Shown: piece by piece, positions 43,856 to 53,220 of the stretch
Numbering within the stretch: position 1 is the first letter of the stretch
How the letters are laid out: each line of letters opens with the position of its first letter
NCBI GenBank assembly: GCA_041918155.1
Contig: JAYRWH010000065.1
Location: 9,341 to 73,340, forward strand
Source: UBA668 sp041918155
GTDB lineage: Bacteria; Actinomycetota; Acidimicrobiia; Acidimicrobiales; Ilumatobacteraceae
Length of the DNA: 64,000 nt
Direction: 5' to 3'
Notes under the pieces: model-generated
The model's input: the letters and a program-made list of their open reading frames with translations, nothing else
Databases searched by the model: none
Told to the model about the DNA's origin: nothing
Made by a program: the position numbers and the translations under genes

Positions 43856-44476
43856 GTGAACCAGTCCCTCGCCCCGCAGCAGACGATCGTCACCCTCGAC
43901 CTGGAGGGCGTGATGGTGCCCGAGATCTGGATCGCGGTGGCCGAGCGCACCGGGATCGAGGCCTTGCGCCGCACCACCCGCGACGAGCCGGACTACGACG
44001 TGCTGATGCGCGGTCGTCTGGCCCTGCTCGCCGAGCACGGCCTGACGATGAGCACGATCGCCGATGTCATCGCCGGCCTCGCGCCGATGGAGGGCGCGAA
44101 GGCGTTCCTCGACGGGTTGCGCGCCCGCACCCAGGTGGTGATCCTCAGCGACACGTTCGAGCAGTTCGCCGCTCCGCTGATGCGTCAGCTCGGGATGCCG
44201 ACGATCCTCTGTCACCAACTGATCGTGCAGAACGACCGCATCGTCGACTACGCCTTGCGCCTGCCCGACCAGAAGCGCCACGCGGTCGAGTCCTTCCGCG
44301 CCTTGAACTACCGCGTCGTGGCTGCAGGCGACTCGTACAACGATTCGGCGATGCTCGCCGCGGCGCACGCCGGCTTCTGGTTCCACGCACCCGCCGCGAT
44401 TGCTGCCCAGTTCCCCCAGTTCCCCGCCACGGACACCTACGAGGAACTCACGGCCGCCATCCTCGGGGCCCTGTGA
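43856..44476 (+). CDS. thrH: Phosphoserine phosphatase/homoserine phosphotransferase (ThrH)
   Basis: 206 residues, HAD fold. The nucleophile motif is TLDLEGVMVPEIW, with Glu where most HADs have the second Asp, as in Pseudomonas ThrH. Later motifs are VVILSDTFEQFA and the metal-binding AAGDSYNDSAML. ThrH can dephosphorylate phosphoserine and transfer phosphate to homoserine. Starts at GTG 43856 and is coupled to the next gene by GTGA. Confidence 0.92.
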   Translation: MNQSLAPQQTIVTLDLEGVMVPEIWIAVAERTGIEALRRTTRDEPDYDVLMRGRLALLAEHGLTMSTIADVIAGLAPMEGAKAFLDGLRARTQVVILSDTFEQFAAPLMRQLGMPTILCHQLIVQNDRIVDYALRLPDQKRHAVESFRALNYRVVAAGDSYNDSAMLAAAHAGFWFHAPAAIAAQFPQFPATDTYEELTAAILGAL

Positions 44477-45786
44477 TCCGCAAGCTCGTCGCCGGCACGG
44501 CCGAGGAGGAGCGCTGCCCCTCGATCGCCTGGGGCGTGCTGCAGGACGGGGTGCTCACCGACGGCGAGGCCACCGACACGGTGTACCGCATCGCCTCGAT
44601 GACCAAGAGCTTCACCGCCGCGATCGTGCTGTGGCTGCGCGACGAGGGCGCCTGGTCGCTCGATGACCCGGTTGCCGGCCACGCCCGCGAACTCACCGCG
44701 GTGCGCAGCCCGGAGGGTTCTCCGCCGATCACCATCGGGCAGCTGCTCTCGATGTCGTCGGGGCTCGCCACCGACGACGCGTGGGCCGATCGCCACCTCG
44801 ACATCAGCCCTGCCGAGATCGATCGCATCTACGCGGCCGGCCCCACTTTCGCCTGCCGGCCCGGCGAGGCGTACGAGTACAGCAACCTCGGCTACGCGAT
44901 GCTCGGGCGGATCGTATTCCGCTCCACCGGCCGCCACCTGCAGACGCTCGTCACCCAGCGCATCCTGCAGCCGCTGGGGATGGACGACACGACCTGGGTG
45001 CAGCCCGCGCACGAGCGCTGGGCCCGCCCGCACCGGGTGCAGGACGGCCAGATCGTGCCCGACCGCGAGGATCCGCTGGGCGATGGCGAGATCGCCCCGA
45101 TGGGCGGCCTGTGGACGACGGTCGCCGATCTCGCCAAGTGGGTCGCGTGGCTCGATGCGCCCGCGCCGGCGCCCGCGTTCCGCCACGAGATGCAGCGCAT
45201 CCACACCTATCAAGGCATCACCGAGCTGGCCGGCCACCGCAGCCCGGCCGGCTACGGCTACGGGCTGAACGTCCGTGACGACGCGGTGCTCGGTCCGGTC
45301 GTGGCCCACTCGGGCGGCCTGCCCGGGTACGGCAGCAACATGCGCTGGGTGCGTGGCAGGGGCATCGGCGCGATTGCGTTGGCCAACGTCACCTATGCGC
45401 CCATGTCCGAGCTCACGCTGCGCATGCTCCACGTGCTGCACGAGCAGGGGCTCGTGCCCCCGGCCCCGACCCCGGAGGCTCCTCTGCTGCACGCTGCCGC
45501 CGGCCGGCTGGTGGCGTTGTTGAACGACTGGGACGACGCGGTGGCCGCCAAGTTGTTCGCCGACAACGTGGCGCTCGACGAGTCATTCGCCCGCCGCGCC
45601 GCCGCGGCGGCCAAAGTGCGCGAGCTGCACGGCCCGCTGGAGTTGGAGGCGGTGGCGCCCGACCGGGCGACGAGCGGGGTACTCACCCTGCGCGGCACCA
45701 CCAGCGGCGCCACCCTCCACCTCGACGTGCAGCTCAGCCCGGAGCCGACGGCCGGGGTGCAGTGGTACGAACTACGAGGGCAATGA
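44473..45786 (+). CDS. Serine hydrolase of the class C beta-lactamase fold
   Basis: 437 residues. The catalytic SxxK is SMTK in YRIASMTKSFTAAIV, the Tyr motif is YEYSNLGYAML and the third motif HSGGLPGYGS. After about residue 330 there is an extra C-terminal beta-rich domain of about 100 residues. No signal peptide is evident, so it is probably a cytosolic peptidase or esterase rather than a true beta-lactamase. The 3' end overlaps the next, convergent gene by 53 nt. Confidence 0.88.
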   Translation: MIRKLVAGTAEEERCPSIAWGVLQDGVLTDGEATDTVYRIASMTKSFTAAIVLWLRDEGAWSLDDPVAGHARELTAVRSPEGSPPITIGQLLSMSSGLATDDAWADRHLDISPAEIDRIYAAGPTFACRPGEAYEYSNLGYAMLGRIVFRSTGRHLQTLVTQRILQPLGMDDTTWVQPAHERWARPHRVQDGQIVPDREDPLGDGEIAPMGGLWTTVADLAKWVAWLDAPAPAPAFRHEMQRIHTYQGITELAGHRSPAGYGYGLNVRDDAVLGPVVAHSGGLPGYGSNMRWVRGRGIGAIALANVTYAPMSELTLRMLHVLHEQGLVPPAPTPEAPLLHAAAGRLVALLNDWDDAVAAKLFADNVALDESFARRAAAAAKVRELHGPLELEAVAPDRATSGVLTLRGTTSGATLHLDVQLSPEPTAGVQWYELRGQ

Positions 45787-46513
45787 CGTCGTCGACCACG
45801 TCGAAGTGGTGACGGTCGGCGACTTCCAGCGCGGTCGCTCCCAAGCGTTCGGCAAAGGCCCGGCTCTGTGCCTTGAACGCATCGGTGTCGTTCTCGCCCC
45901 ACGCCACGAGGCTCTCCGGCCGCTGATCCGTCAGAGGCAGCAGCATCGGGCTGAACGCGGCTGCCGCGGCCTCGTCGAGCCCGAGCGGCCGATTCACCGT
46001 GGTGTGGACGAGTGGTCGCAGGTCGTACACCCCGCTGATGAGCACCACCCGGTCGATCGGCACGGGTGCGGGCGCCACGAGGGCGACCATCGCCGCCAAC
46101 TGGGCCCCGGCCGAGTGTCCGACGAGCACGACGAACGACGGCCGGACGGCCTGGGCGAGTGCCGCCAGGGCGGCCCGGCACTGCTCCACCATCTGCCCGA
46201 TCACTGCCCCGGGGGCCAGCGTGTACTCGATCGCTGCGTACGACCAGCCATGCGCGAGCACGTCGGGCGCCAGGTAGAGAGAGTCCGCGGCGCTGAGCGC
46301 CTGCCAATACCCCCCGTGGATGAACACCAAGAGCGGCTTTTTCGGCCCAGCATCGACGAAGAGGGCGCCCGCGCCCACCTCGCGCACCCTTGATCCGAGC
46401 GCGTTTCGGGCCACGGTGCTGCGCACCTGGTAGTCGGCAATGTGCGGCTCGGCGCTGCCGCCGGCCCGCGAACTCGGCGAGTATTCCCGCTCAAGGTCCT
46501 CGTCACCCTCCAC
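45734..46513 (-). CDS. Alpha/beta hydrolase, kynurenine-formamidase-like
   Basis: 259 residues. The HGGYW motif in LLVFIHGGYWQALSAADS is the oxyanion signature of bacterial and animal kynurenine formamidases. The nucleophile elbow is VLVGHSAGAQLAAM, and an Asp (GENDTDAF) and His (DRHHFDVVDD) complete the triad. N-terminal LEREYSPSSRAG is also family-typical. Other tryptophan-catabolic genes are absent, so the substrate remains open. GTG 46513 is preferred because TACGCT on the minus strand ends 7 nt before it; GTG 46558 would be longer. Confidence 0.87.
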   Translation of the reverse strand: MEGDEDLEREYSPSSRAGGSAEPHIADYQVRSTVARNALGSRVREVGAGALFVDAGPKKPLLVFIHGGYWQALSAADSLYLAPDVLAHGWSYAAIEYTLAPGAVIGQMVEQCRAALAALAQAVRPSFVVLVGHSAGAQLAAMVALVAPAPVPIDRVVLISGVYDLRPLVHTTVNRPLGLDEAAAAAFSPMLLPLTDQRPESLVAWGENDTDAFKAQSRAFAERLGATALEVADRHHFDVVDDVIALVVRTTAPRPSAPG

Positions 46514-46520
46514 CTGCGCA

Positions 46521-46526
46521 AGCGTA
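46521..46526 (-). promoter_or_regulatory. Candidate -10 element of the formamidase-like gene (leaderless)
   Basis: TACGCT on the minus strand ends 7 nt before the GTG at 46513. It supports this start over the upstream GTG at 46558. Confidence 0.4.
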
Positions 46527-46558
46527 GGCTTGCGCCCCCTTAGGGCCATTGGTCCCAC

Positions 46559-46585
46559 GCGGGCAGGCCGTGTGCCCCTGCCCGC
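46559..46585. other. Perfect inverted repeat between divergent genes
   Basis: GCGGGCAGG and CCTGCCCGC (9 bp) flank a 9-nt centre. It lies upstream of the fasciclin lipoprotein gene and the formamidase-like gene and could be an operator. Confidence 0.45.
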
Positions 46586-46603
46586 TCACCCGACGCGGGG
46601 GTG

Positions 46604-46609
46604 TACCGT
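46604..46609 (+). promoter_or_regulatory. Candidate -10 element of the fasciclin gene (leaderless)
   Basis: TACCGT ends 7 nt before the GTG at 46617, which directly precedes the signal peptide. Confidence 0.4.
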
Positions 46610-46616
46610 CGCAGGC

Positions 46617-47624
46617 GTGTTCGTGTATCGCCAGACTCCTCGTACCCGCTCCCTGCGCGTAGCCGTCGCGGCCGTCAGCCTGTTCGCCTTCGTGGCGTCG
46701 AGCTGCGGTAGCGACTCCAACGACGCCGCGAGTGCCACCACCGCCGGCTCCACCGGGGGCAGCACCGCCAGCACCACGCCCGGTGCGGCCGCTTCCACCA
46801 CGGCGGTCACCATGCCCATGGGCGACATCGTCGCGACGGCGCTCACCAACCACGTCTTCACCGAGCTCGCCGGCCTCGCGGTCGACGCCGGCCTGGTGCA
46901 GGCGCTGCGCGGTGGTCCGTTCACGGTGTTCGCGCCCACCGACATGGCCTTCGACAAGCTGCCCGTTCCTGTCCTGCACGCCGTGCAGGACGCGAACGAC
47001 GGTGAGCTGCTGAAGACCGTGCTGCTCCACCACGTGGTGGACGGCGCGATCAGCCCCGATCAGATGGTCGAGGGCGAGCTCACCACGCTGGCCGGCGACA
47101 CGCTCACCGTCACCAAGGTCGGCGACACGTTCTACGTCGACGGCAATGCGGTCGGCCCTGGCGTCGAGGCCACCAATGGCTATGTGTACGTCATGAGCGA
47201 CGTGCTGGTGCCCGCCATCGGCGACATCGTCGCCATCGCCCAGACCCTGCCCGGCTTCGAGACGCTGGTCTCGCTGGTCGTCAAGGCCGAGCTCGTCGAA
47301 ACCCTGCAGGGTGCAGGCCCGTTCACCGTGTTCGCCCCCGCCGACGCGGCCTTCGAAGCCCTGCCTGCCGCCACGCTCAACGCGGTGGCGAACAACATGG
47401 CCCTACTCACCACGGTGCTCACCCACCATGTGGTCGCCGGCAAGATCACGATCGACCAGATGAAGGACGGCGACGAGCTCACCACGGTCGCCGGCGACAC
47501 CCTCAAGGTCACCATCGTCGATGGTGTGGTCAACATCGACGGCAACCCGATCCTCGTCCAGAACGTGCAGGCAACCAACGGCGTCATCCACGTGATGGGT
47601 GCGGTCCTGGTCCCCGAGAGCTGA
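46617..47624 (+). CDS. Lipoprotein with two fasciclin (FAS1) domains
   Basis: 335 residues. Signal peptide with lipobox VASSC (Cys30), then a Ser/Thr/Gly linker to about residue 65. Two FAS1 domains follow (about 68-200 and 205-335). Each has the H1 motif (GGPFTVFAPTDMAFDKLP and GAGPFTVFAPADAAFEALP), a leucine/histidine stretch (LLHHVVDG and LTHHVVAG) and an H2 end (NGYVYVMSDVLVP and NGVIHVMGAVLVP). FAS1 proteins mediate surface adhesion. A likely terminator follows. Confidence 0.93.
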   Translation: MFVYRQTPRTRSLRVAVAAVSLFAFVASSCGSDSNDAASATTAGSTGGSTASTTPGAAASTTAVTMPMGDIVATALTNHVFTELAGLAVDAGLVQALRGGPFTVFAPTDMAFDKLPVPVLHAVQDANDGELLKTVLLHHVVDGAISPDQMVEGELTTLAGDTLTVTKVGDTFYVDGNAVGPGVEATNGYVYVMSDVLVPAIGDIVAIAQTLPGFETLVSLVVKAELVETLQGAGPFTVFAPADAAFEALPAATLNAVANNMALLTTVLTHHVVAGKITIDQMKDGDELTTVAGDTLKVTIVDGVVNIDGNPILVQNVQATNGVIHVMGAVLVPES

Positions 47625-47644
47625 GCACGACACAGCAACGGTCT

Positions 47645-47695
47645 ACCGGCCGGGCGTTCGCGGGCGGCGAGCGTCCGGCCGGTCCACGTTTTCTC
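47645..47695 (+). terminator. Rho-independent terminator after the fasciclin gene
   Basis: Arms ACCGGCCGGGCGT (47645-47657) and GCGTCCGGCCGGT (47671-47683) pair at 13 positions including two wobbles, followed by CCACG-TTTTC. Confidence 0.65.
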
Positions 47696-47711
47696 CCGCA
47701 AGAATGGGGGG

Positions 47712-48713
47712 ATGTGGCGTCGCGCTCTCCTCCTGGTTGTCGGCGCGATCGCCCTCGCCCCCGCCACCGCCTTTGCCGATGCCGCCGGACCCTCGGACTT
47801 CCAGAGCCGGGTGACCTCGGTGGAGCCCGCCACCCCCGAGGTGGAAGTGACAGTGGAGGGCGGCGACTCGTTCCTCATGCTGAAGGCGCGCAAGGGCTCG
47901 GTCGTGACGGTGCCCGGGTACGAGGACGAGCCGTTCCTGCGGTTCGAGGCCGACGGCACCGTGCTGGAGAACACGGCCTCGTACACCGCCATCGTGAGCC
48001 GTTCGCGCTATATGAGCGCCGACCCGCACATCGCCCACGATACGGCTCCTCGCTGGCACCAGGTGGCTGACGGCGGCGCGTACGCCTGGCACGACCACCG
48101 CATCCACTGGATGTCGCCGGGCGACCCGCCGGGCAAGCGGCCCGGCGATGTGATCCTGCGGTCACAGATCCCGATCGTCGTCGGGAGCGTGAACGTGGTG
48201 GTCACGGTCGAGTCGGTATGGCTGCCGCCGCCATCGCCCCTGCCGGCCTGGATCGGTGGGGTGGCCGGTGCGGCCCTCATTGCCGGTGCGCTGACGCTGC
48301 AGAAGCGGCAGCGGCAGCGGATGGTGGCCGGCCTGCTCGTGGTCGACCTCGCAGTGCTTGCCGTCGTGGTCGGGTGGTGGCAGTACCACTCGCTCCCGGC
48401 CGAGACCGGGCCGAGTGCGCTGTGGTTCGCGCTGCCGCTGGTGGCGCTGGCGGCGGCCGTTGCCCGGGTGGCGCTGCGCAAACCGCTCACCGGTGAGGCC
48501 CTCGCCCTGCTGGCCGGGGCCAACCTGGCCATCTGGGGCTGGCAGCGCCGCGACGACCTGGTCCGCGCCGCGCTGCCCACGAACGCACCGTGGTGGCTCG
48601 ATCGGGCGGTGTCCGCCGCCGCGCTCACGGGCGGCACGGTGGTCGCCGTCGCCGCGCTCGTCGCCCTCGGAACCGCCGTGGTGGCGCCTCAGCGGCTCAC
48701 TTCAGCGTCTTGA
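47712..48713 (+). CDS. Exported-domain membrane protein, unknown function
   Basis: 333 residues. A signal peptide (about 1-22, ending AFA-DA) is followed by an extracytoplasmic domain to about residue 175 carrying the conserved block YAWHDHRIHWMSPGDPPG. Then come about five hydrophobic helices to the C-terminus. Similar proteins with this His-rich block occur in actinobacteria, but I know no assigned function; the His/Asp cluster could bind a metal. The 3' end overlaps the convergent cytochrome gene by 17 nt. Confidence 0.8.
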   Translation: MWRRALLLVVGAIALAPATAFADAAGPSDFQSRVTSVEPATPEVEVTVEGGDSFLMLKARKGSVVTVPGYEDEPFLRFEADGTVLENTASYTAIVSRSRYMSADPHIAHDTAPRWHQVADGGAYAWHDHRIHWMSPGDPPGKRPGDVILRSQIPIVVGSVNVVVTVESVWLPPPSPLPAWIGGVAGAALIAGALTLQKRQRQRMVAGLLVVDLAVLAVVVGWWQYHSLPAETGPSALWFALPLVALAAAVARVALRKPLTGEALALLAGANLAIWGWQRRDDLVRAALPTNAPWWLDRAVSAAALTGGTVVAVAALVALGTAVVAPQRLTSAS

Positions 48714-49068
48714 TGTAGTCGACGACGGCCTGCACCTCGGTGGCGGTCAGCTGGTTCGGCGGCATCATCGGGTAACCCTTCACCTGCTGGGCCGTCGGAT
48801 CGGTCATGGCACGCGCGAGGTAGGCGTCGTCGGCGATCACCGTGGTGCCGTCGATGAGCGTCACCTCGGCCATGTAGAGGCCCTTCCACGCCGGCGCCAT
48901 CCCACCGCTGCCACCCGGGCCGTGACAGGCGATGCAGCCCTTGGTGTTGAAGAGGCGCTCGCCCTCGGAGTTGGCCGCACTGTCGGGGTCCGGCGCGCAC
49001 GCTGCCAGAGTCGCGACCGTGGCAGCGACCCCCGCAAGTACGAGCAGCTGGAATCGCTTGGGCGTCAC
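48697..49068 (-). CDS. Class I cytochrome c lipoprotein
   Basis: 123 residues. The signal peptide ends with lipobox TLAAC (Cys24). Heme c attaches at CIACH (residues 45-49), and the distal Met is in GYPMMPPNQLTATEV, with YIKTLK ending the fold. It resembles the cytochrome c domain attached to some oxidase subunits and would carry electrons on the outer face of the membrane. GTG 49068 lies 6 nt after TAGAAT on the minus strand. No oxidase genes are adjacent. Confidence 0.92.
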   Translation of the reverse strand: MTPKRFQLLVLAGVAATVATLAACAPDPDSAANSEGERLFNTKGCIACHGPGGSGGMAPAWKGLYMAEVTLIDGTTVIADDAYLARAMTDPTAQQVKGYPMMPPNQLTATEVQAVVDYIKTLK

Positions 49069-49074
49069 GGAGCA

Positions 49075-49080
49075 ATTCTA
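49075..49080 (-). promoter_or_regulatory. Candidate -10 element of the cytochrome c gene (leaderless)
   Basis: TAGAAT on the minus strand ends 6 nt before the GTG at 49068. Confidence 0.45.
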
Positions 49081-49107
49081 CGGGCGGCACCACCCCCTTC
49101 GGCTGCC

Positions 49108-52100
49108 ATGCTGGGCGGCATGGAACGCCGCGCCGCTGCAGCAGACGCCCTGCGCGCCGCGGGCCGGTTCGCATGCCCGCCCGCGCTGCCGCTGGCCGAC
49201 CGCCGCGACGACCTGATCGCTGCGATCCGCGACAACCAGGTGGTGATCGTTGCCGGCGAGACAGGGTCGGGCAAGAGCACCCAGCTGCCCAAGCTGTGCC
49301 TCGACCTCGGGCGCGGGGTCAGCGGGCTGATCGGTCACACCCAGCCGCGGCGGGTGGCGGCGCGCACGATCGCCGAACGCATCGCCGAGGAGATCGGCAC
49401 GGAGCTGGGCACGACGATCGGTTACACCGTGCGCTTCACCGACAAGGTGGGCGAGCAGACGATGGTGAAGGTGATGACTGACGGCATCTTGCTCGCCGAG
49501 ATCCAGCGCGACCGGATGCTGCGCCGCTACGACACGATCATCATCGACGAGGCCCACGAACGCAGCCTCAACATCGACTTCCTGCTCGGCTATCTCGCCC
49601 AGCTCCTGCCGAAGCGCCCCGACCTGAAGGTGATCGTCACCTCGGCCACGATCGACACCGAGCGCTTCAGCGAGCACTTCTCTGGCGCGCCGATCATCGA
49701 GGTGAGCGGACGCACCTACCCGGTGGAGCTGCGCTACCGCGAGCTCGATGAAGAGACCGACCAGGTGCAGGGCATCATCGCCGCCGTCGACGAACTCGCG
49801 CTGGAGGGCAACGGCGACGTTCTCGTGTTCCTCTCCGGCGAGCGCGAGATCCACGACACGGCCGACGCGCTGCGCCGCCATTTCGCCGACGGCGGCGGGC
49901 CACACACCGAGGTGCTGCCGTTGTATGCCCGGCTGTCGGCCGTCGAGCAGCACCGCATCTTCCAGTCGCACCGCGGGCGGCGGATCGTGCTCGCCACCAA
50001 CGTCGCCGAGACGTCGCTCACCGTGCCCGGTGTGCGCTATGTGGTCGACACCGGCGCGGCGCGCATCTCGCGCTACAGCCACCGGCTGAAGGTGCAGCGT
50101 CTGCCGATCGAGGCCGTGTCGCAGGCATCGGCGAACCAGCGCGCCGGCCGTTGTGGCCGTGTCGCGCCGGGCGTGTGTATCCGCCTGTACTCGGAGGAGG
50201 AGTTCCTCGATCGGCCCGAGTACACCGAGCCCGAGATCCTGCGCACGAACCTCGCGTCGGTGATCCTGCAGATGACCGCGCTCGGGCTGGGCGACGTGTC
50301 GGCGTTCCCGTTCCTCGACCCGCCCGACCCGCGCTCGGTACGCGACGGGTACGCGCTGTTGGAGGAGTTGGGTGCTCTTACAGAGCAGCGGCTCACCCCG
50401 CTCGGCACGCGGCTGGCACGCCTGCCAATCGACCCGCGCCTGGGCCGCATGGTGCTCGAGGCCGAGCGCCACGGGTGCGTGCGCGAGGTGCTCATCATCA
50501 CGGCCGCGCTGTCGATCCAGGACCCACGCGAGCGGCCAGCAGAGCACCGCGCCGCGGCTGACGAGGCCCATGCCCGCTTCATCGTGCCCGGCAGCGACTT
50601 CCTCACGCTCGTGAAGCTGTGGGATTACCTCCGCGAACAGCAAAAAGCGCTGACCGGCAACCAGTTCCGCAAGCTGTGCCGCGGCGAGTACCTCAACTAC
50701 CTGCGCGTGCGTGAGTGGCACGACCTGTTCAGCCAACTGCGCCAGGTGGCCGGTGGGCTGGGGATCCGCTCCGGTACGGACGCGGGCCACCCCGACCGGG
50801 TGCACCAGGCGATGCTCGCCGGCCTGCTCTCGCATGTCGGCATGCGAGACGGCACCACCCGCGAGTACCGCGGCGCGCACGGTTCGCGGTTCATGATCGG
50901 CCGCGAGTCGGCCGCGGGCAAGGCACTGTCGAAGTGGGTGATCGCCGCCGAACTGGTGGAGACCAACCGCTTGTGGGGCCGCGTCGTCGCCGCGGTGCAA
51001 CCCGAGTGGGCCGAGCAGCTGGGCGGCGCGTTGCTCCGCCACTCCTACGGCGAGCCGCGATGGGATGCCCGCCGGGGTGGGGCGGTGTGCGGCGAGACGG
51101 TCACGCTCTACGGCCTGCCGATCATCAGCAACCGCACGATCGGCTACGACCGGGTGAACCCCGGTGAGGCCCGCGAGCTGTTCATCCGCAACGCGCTCGT
51201 GGCCGGTGAGTGGACCACGAACCAGAAGTTCTACGAACGCAATCGCCGCTTCCTCGCCGATCTCGCCGGTTGGGCCGAGCGCACGCGCCGCCCCGAGGTC
51301 GTCGATGACGAGGCGATCTTCCGCTATTACGACGCACGATTGGGGCCGGAGGTGTTCACCACCCGCCACTTCGACAAGTGGTGGAAGGACGCGCGCACGG
51401 CCACGCCCGAGCTGCTGACGATGACGATGCATGATTTCGTGCGCGGCGGCGCCGGCAGCGCGCACGACTTCCCCACCGTCTGGCCCCACGCCTCCATGGA
51501 TCTCCACGTGACGTATCGCTTCGACCCGGGCAACGCGCTCGACGGGGCAACCGTGCACGTTCCCCTCGCCGCGCTCAACCAGGTGACACCCGCGGGTTTC
51601 GATTGGAGCGTCCCCGGCTTCCGCGACGAACTCGTCGGTGCGCTCGTACGCAACCTGCCCAAGGAGCACCGCCGCGAGCTGGTGCCGATGAACGAGGTCG
51701 TCGACAAGGTGACGGCGCGGCTGGGCTCGCCCGCGGGGTGGGAGGACGGCACGTCGCTCGCCGCCGCCGTCGCGGCGACCGTGCACGAGTGCACCGGCGT
51801 GCGCGTGCCCGTGGCCGCATTCGACGGCGAGCGGGCACCTGGCCACCTGCGCCTGTCGTTCTCCGTCGACTCCGAGGACGGCACGCCGCTGGCCGCGGGG
51901 AAGGATCTGCTCGTGCTGCAGCGCGAGCTGTCCGCTCGCCAGCGCCTCGCCGTCGCCCAGGCCGCGCCGATCGACGAGCGCACGGGCATCATCACGTGGG
52001 ACATCGGCGACCTGCCCACCGAGGTAACCACCACCCCCGGCGGCGTGACCGTGCGCGGCTATCCGGCACTGCTCGATGACGGCGACAGCGTCAGCATCCG

Positions 52101-52833
52101 TGTGTTCACCTCCCCCGCGCTGCAGGCCAAGGTGATGCGCGGCGGCGTGCGCCGCCTCCTCGTGCTTGCCGTGCCCGTGGGGGCGAGGGCGATCCAGCGC
52201 GAGCTCACCAACGCCGGCAAACTCGCCATCGCCCAGGTCACCACGTTCGACGCCCTGCACGACGACTGCCTCGTGGCCGCCGCCGACCAGGTGCTCGCCG
52301 AGTTCGGCACCGTGCCGTTCACTGCCGACGGTTTCGCCGCGCTCATTGCCCTCGGCCGCAACGAGCTGCCCGACCGGGCAGCGGCTGCGCTCGCGACTGC
52401 CGCCGAGGTGTGCGGCGCGACCGCTTCCGTGCGTGCCCGCTTGGGCAAGCTGGTGGCCCCCGCCGTGGCTGCCGGCGCCGATGATGCCCGCGCCCAGCTC
52501 GACCGCCTCGTGCGCCCCGGCTTCGTCGCGGCCTCCGGTGCATCGCGGTTGCGCGACCTAGTGCGCTACGTGAAGGCCATCGACCACCGCCTGGCCAAGC
52601 TGCCCGAAGACCCGCACAAGGACGCCAGTCGGTTGCGCGACATCGCCGCCCTCGAACGCCGCTACATCGCGTTCCTACGCCGTCTCCACCGCGACGAGAT
52701 CACCCCCGACATCGTCGAGGTCGGCTGGCTGCTCGAAGAGCTGAGGGTTGCCACCTTCGCGCAACAACTCGGCACCGCCAAGTCCGTCAGCGTCACCCGC
52801 CTCGCGAAGGAACTCGTCGCCCTCGGCGCCTGA
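49108..52833 (+). CDS. hrpA: ATP-dependent RNA helicase HrpA (DEAH-box)
   Basis: About 1241 residues, near the usual 1300. Helicase motifs are I VIVAGETGSGKSTQLPKL, II IIIDEAHERSLN, III VTSATID, V VLATNVAETSLTVPG and VI QRAGRCGRVAPG. HA2 and OB domains follow (about 400-600), then a large DUF3418 region to the C-terminus, which is diagnostic of HrpA. In E. coli HrpA resolves stalled ribosomes on mRNA. ATG 49108 is used; ATG 49120 is equally possible. Confidence 0.95.
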   Translation: MLGGMERRAAAADALRAAGRFACPPALPLADRRDDLIAAIRDNQVVIVAGETGSGKSTQLPKLCLDLGRGVSGLIGHTQPRRVAARTIAERIAEEIGTELGTTIGYTVRFTDKVGEQTMVKVMTDGILLAEIQRDRMLRRYDTIIIDEAHERSLNIDFLLGYLAQLLPKRPDLKVIVTSATIDTERFSEHFSGAPIIEVSGRTYPVELRYRELDEETDQVQGIIAAVDELALEGNGDVLVFLSGEREIHDTADALRRHFADGGGPHTEVLPLYARLSAVEQHRIFQSHRGRRIVLATNVAETSLTVPGVRYVVDTGAARISRYSHRLKVQRLPIEAVSQASANQRAGRCGRVAPGVCIRLYSEEEFLDRPEYTEPEILRTNLASVILQMTALGLGDVSAFPFLDPPDPRSVRDGYALLEELGALTEQRLTPLGTRLARLPIDPRLGRMVLEAERHGCVREVLIITAALSIQDPRERPAEHRAAADEAHARFIVPGSDFLTLVKLWDYLREQQKALTGNQFRKLCRGEYLNYLRVREWHDLFSQLRQVAGGLGIRSGTDAGHPDRVHQAMLAGLLSHVGMRDGTTREYRGAHGSRFMIGRESAAGKALSKWVIAAELVETNRLWGRVVAAVQPEWAEQLGGALLRHSYGEPRWDARRGGAVCGETVTLYGLPIISNRTIGYDRVNPGEARELFIRNALVAGEWTTNQKFYERNRRFLADLAGWAERTRRPEVVDDEAIFRYYDARLGPEVFTTRHFDKWWKDARTATPELLTMTMHDFVRGGAGSAHDFPTVWPHASMDLHVTYRFDPGNALDGATVHVPLAALNQVTPAGFDWSVPGFRDELVGALVRNLPKEHRRELVPMNEVVDKVTARLGSPAGWEDGTSLAAAVAATVHECTGVRVPVAAFDGERAPGHLRLSFSVDSEDGTPLAAGKDLLVLQRELSARQRLAVAQAAPIDERTGIITWDIGDLPTEVTTTPGGVTVRGYPALLDDGDSVSIRVFTSPALQAKVMRGGVRRLLVLAVPVGARAIQRELTNAGKLAIAQVTTFDALHDDCLVAAADQVLAEFGTVPFTADGFAALIALGRNELPDRAAAALATAAEVCGATASVRARLGKLVAPAVAAGADDARAQLDRLVRPGFVAASGASRLRDLVRYVKAIDHRLAKLPEDPHKDASRLRDIAALERRYIAFLRRLHRDEITPDIVEVGWLLEELRVATFAQQLGTAKSVSVTRLAKELVALGA

Positions 52834-52843
52834 CCACGGGACC

Positions 52844-52849
52844 TATGAT
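52844..52849 (+). promoter_or_regulatory. Candidate -10 element of the ABM-domain gene (leaderless)
   Basis: TATGAT ends 6 nt before the GTG at 52856. Confidence 0.45.
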
Positions 52850-52855
52850 CGGGCC

Positions 52856-53179
52856 GTGATCTTCATCACCGCCAAGTTCCGTGTCCTCCCTGACCACGCG
52901 GACCACTGGGCCGAGCTCACGCAGGAGTTCACCCAGGCGACCCGGAGTGAGCCTGGCAACCTGTGGTTCGAATGGTCGCGGAGTCTCGACGACCCCACTG
53001 AGTACGTGCTCGTCGAAGCCTTCCGCGACGGCGACGCGGGAGCGGCGCACGTGCAGTCCGACCACTTCAAGGCCGCCATCGCTGCGCTCCCCAAGTACCT
53101 CGTCGAGACACCGCGCATCATCAGCCAGATGGTCGACCAAGGCGACTGGTCCGAGCTCGGTGAGATGAAGGTCGGCTGA
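52856..53179 (+). CDS. Antibiotic-biosynthesis-monooxygenase (ABM) domain protein
   Basis: 107 residues forming a single ABM ferredoxin-like fold: FITAKFRVLPDHADHWAEL, then EPGNLWFEWSRSLDDPTEYV and AHVQSDHFKAAIAALPKYL. Small ABM proteins include quinol monooxygenases such as YgiN and heme-degrading enzymes; the substrate is not evident. GTG 52856 follows TATGAT by 6 nt and appears leaderless. Confidence 0.88.
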   Translation: MIFITAKFRVLPDHADHWAELTQEFTQATRSEPGNLWFEWSRSLDDPTEYVLVEAFRDGDAGAAHVQSDHFKAAIAALPKYLVETPRIISQMVDQGDWSELGEMKVG

Positions 53180-53220
53180 ACCCGACCGCTACCGCGTACG
53201 CGCGGTGAGAGGATGGTCGC

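Noticed and set aside
44473..45786. Antibiotic-resistance beta-lactamase
   Set aside because: The SxxK/YxN/HSG motifs are shared with many esterases and peptidases, and no signal peptide is visible.
49078..52260. Open frame of about 1060 codons antisense to hrpA
   Set aside because: The plus strand is unambiguous HrpA. The antisense frame is a GC-bias shadow with repetitive His/Arg/Gly/Val composition and no domain.
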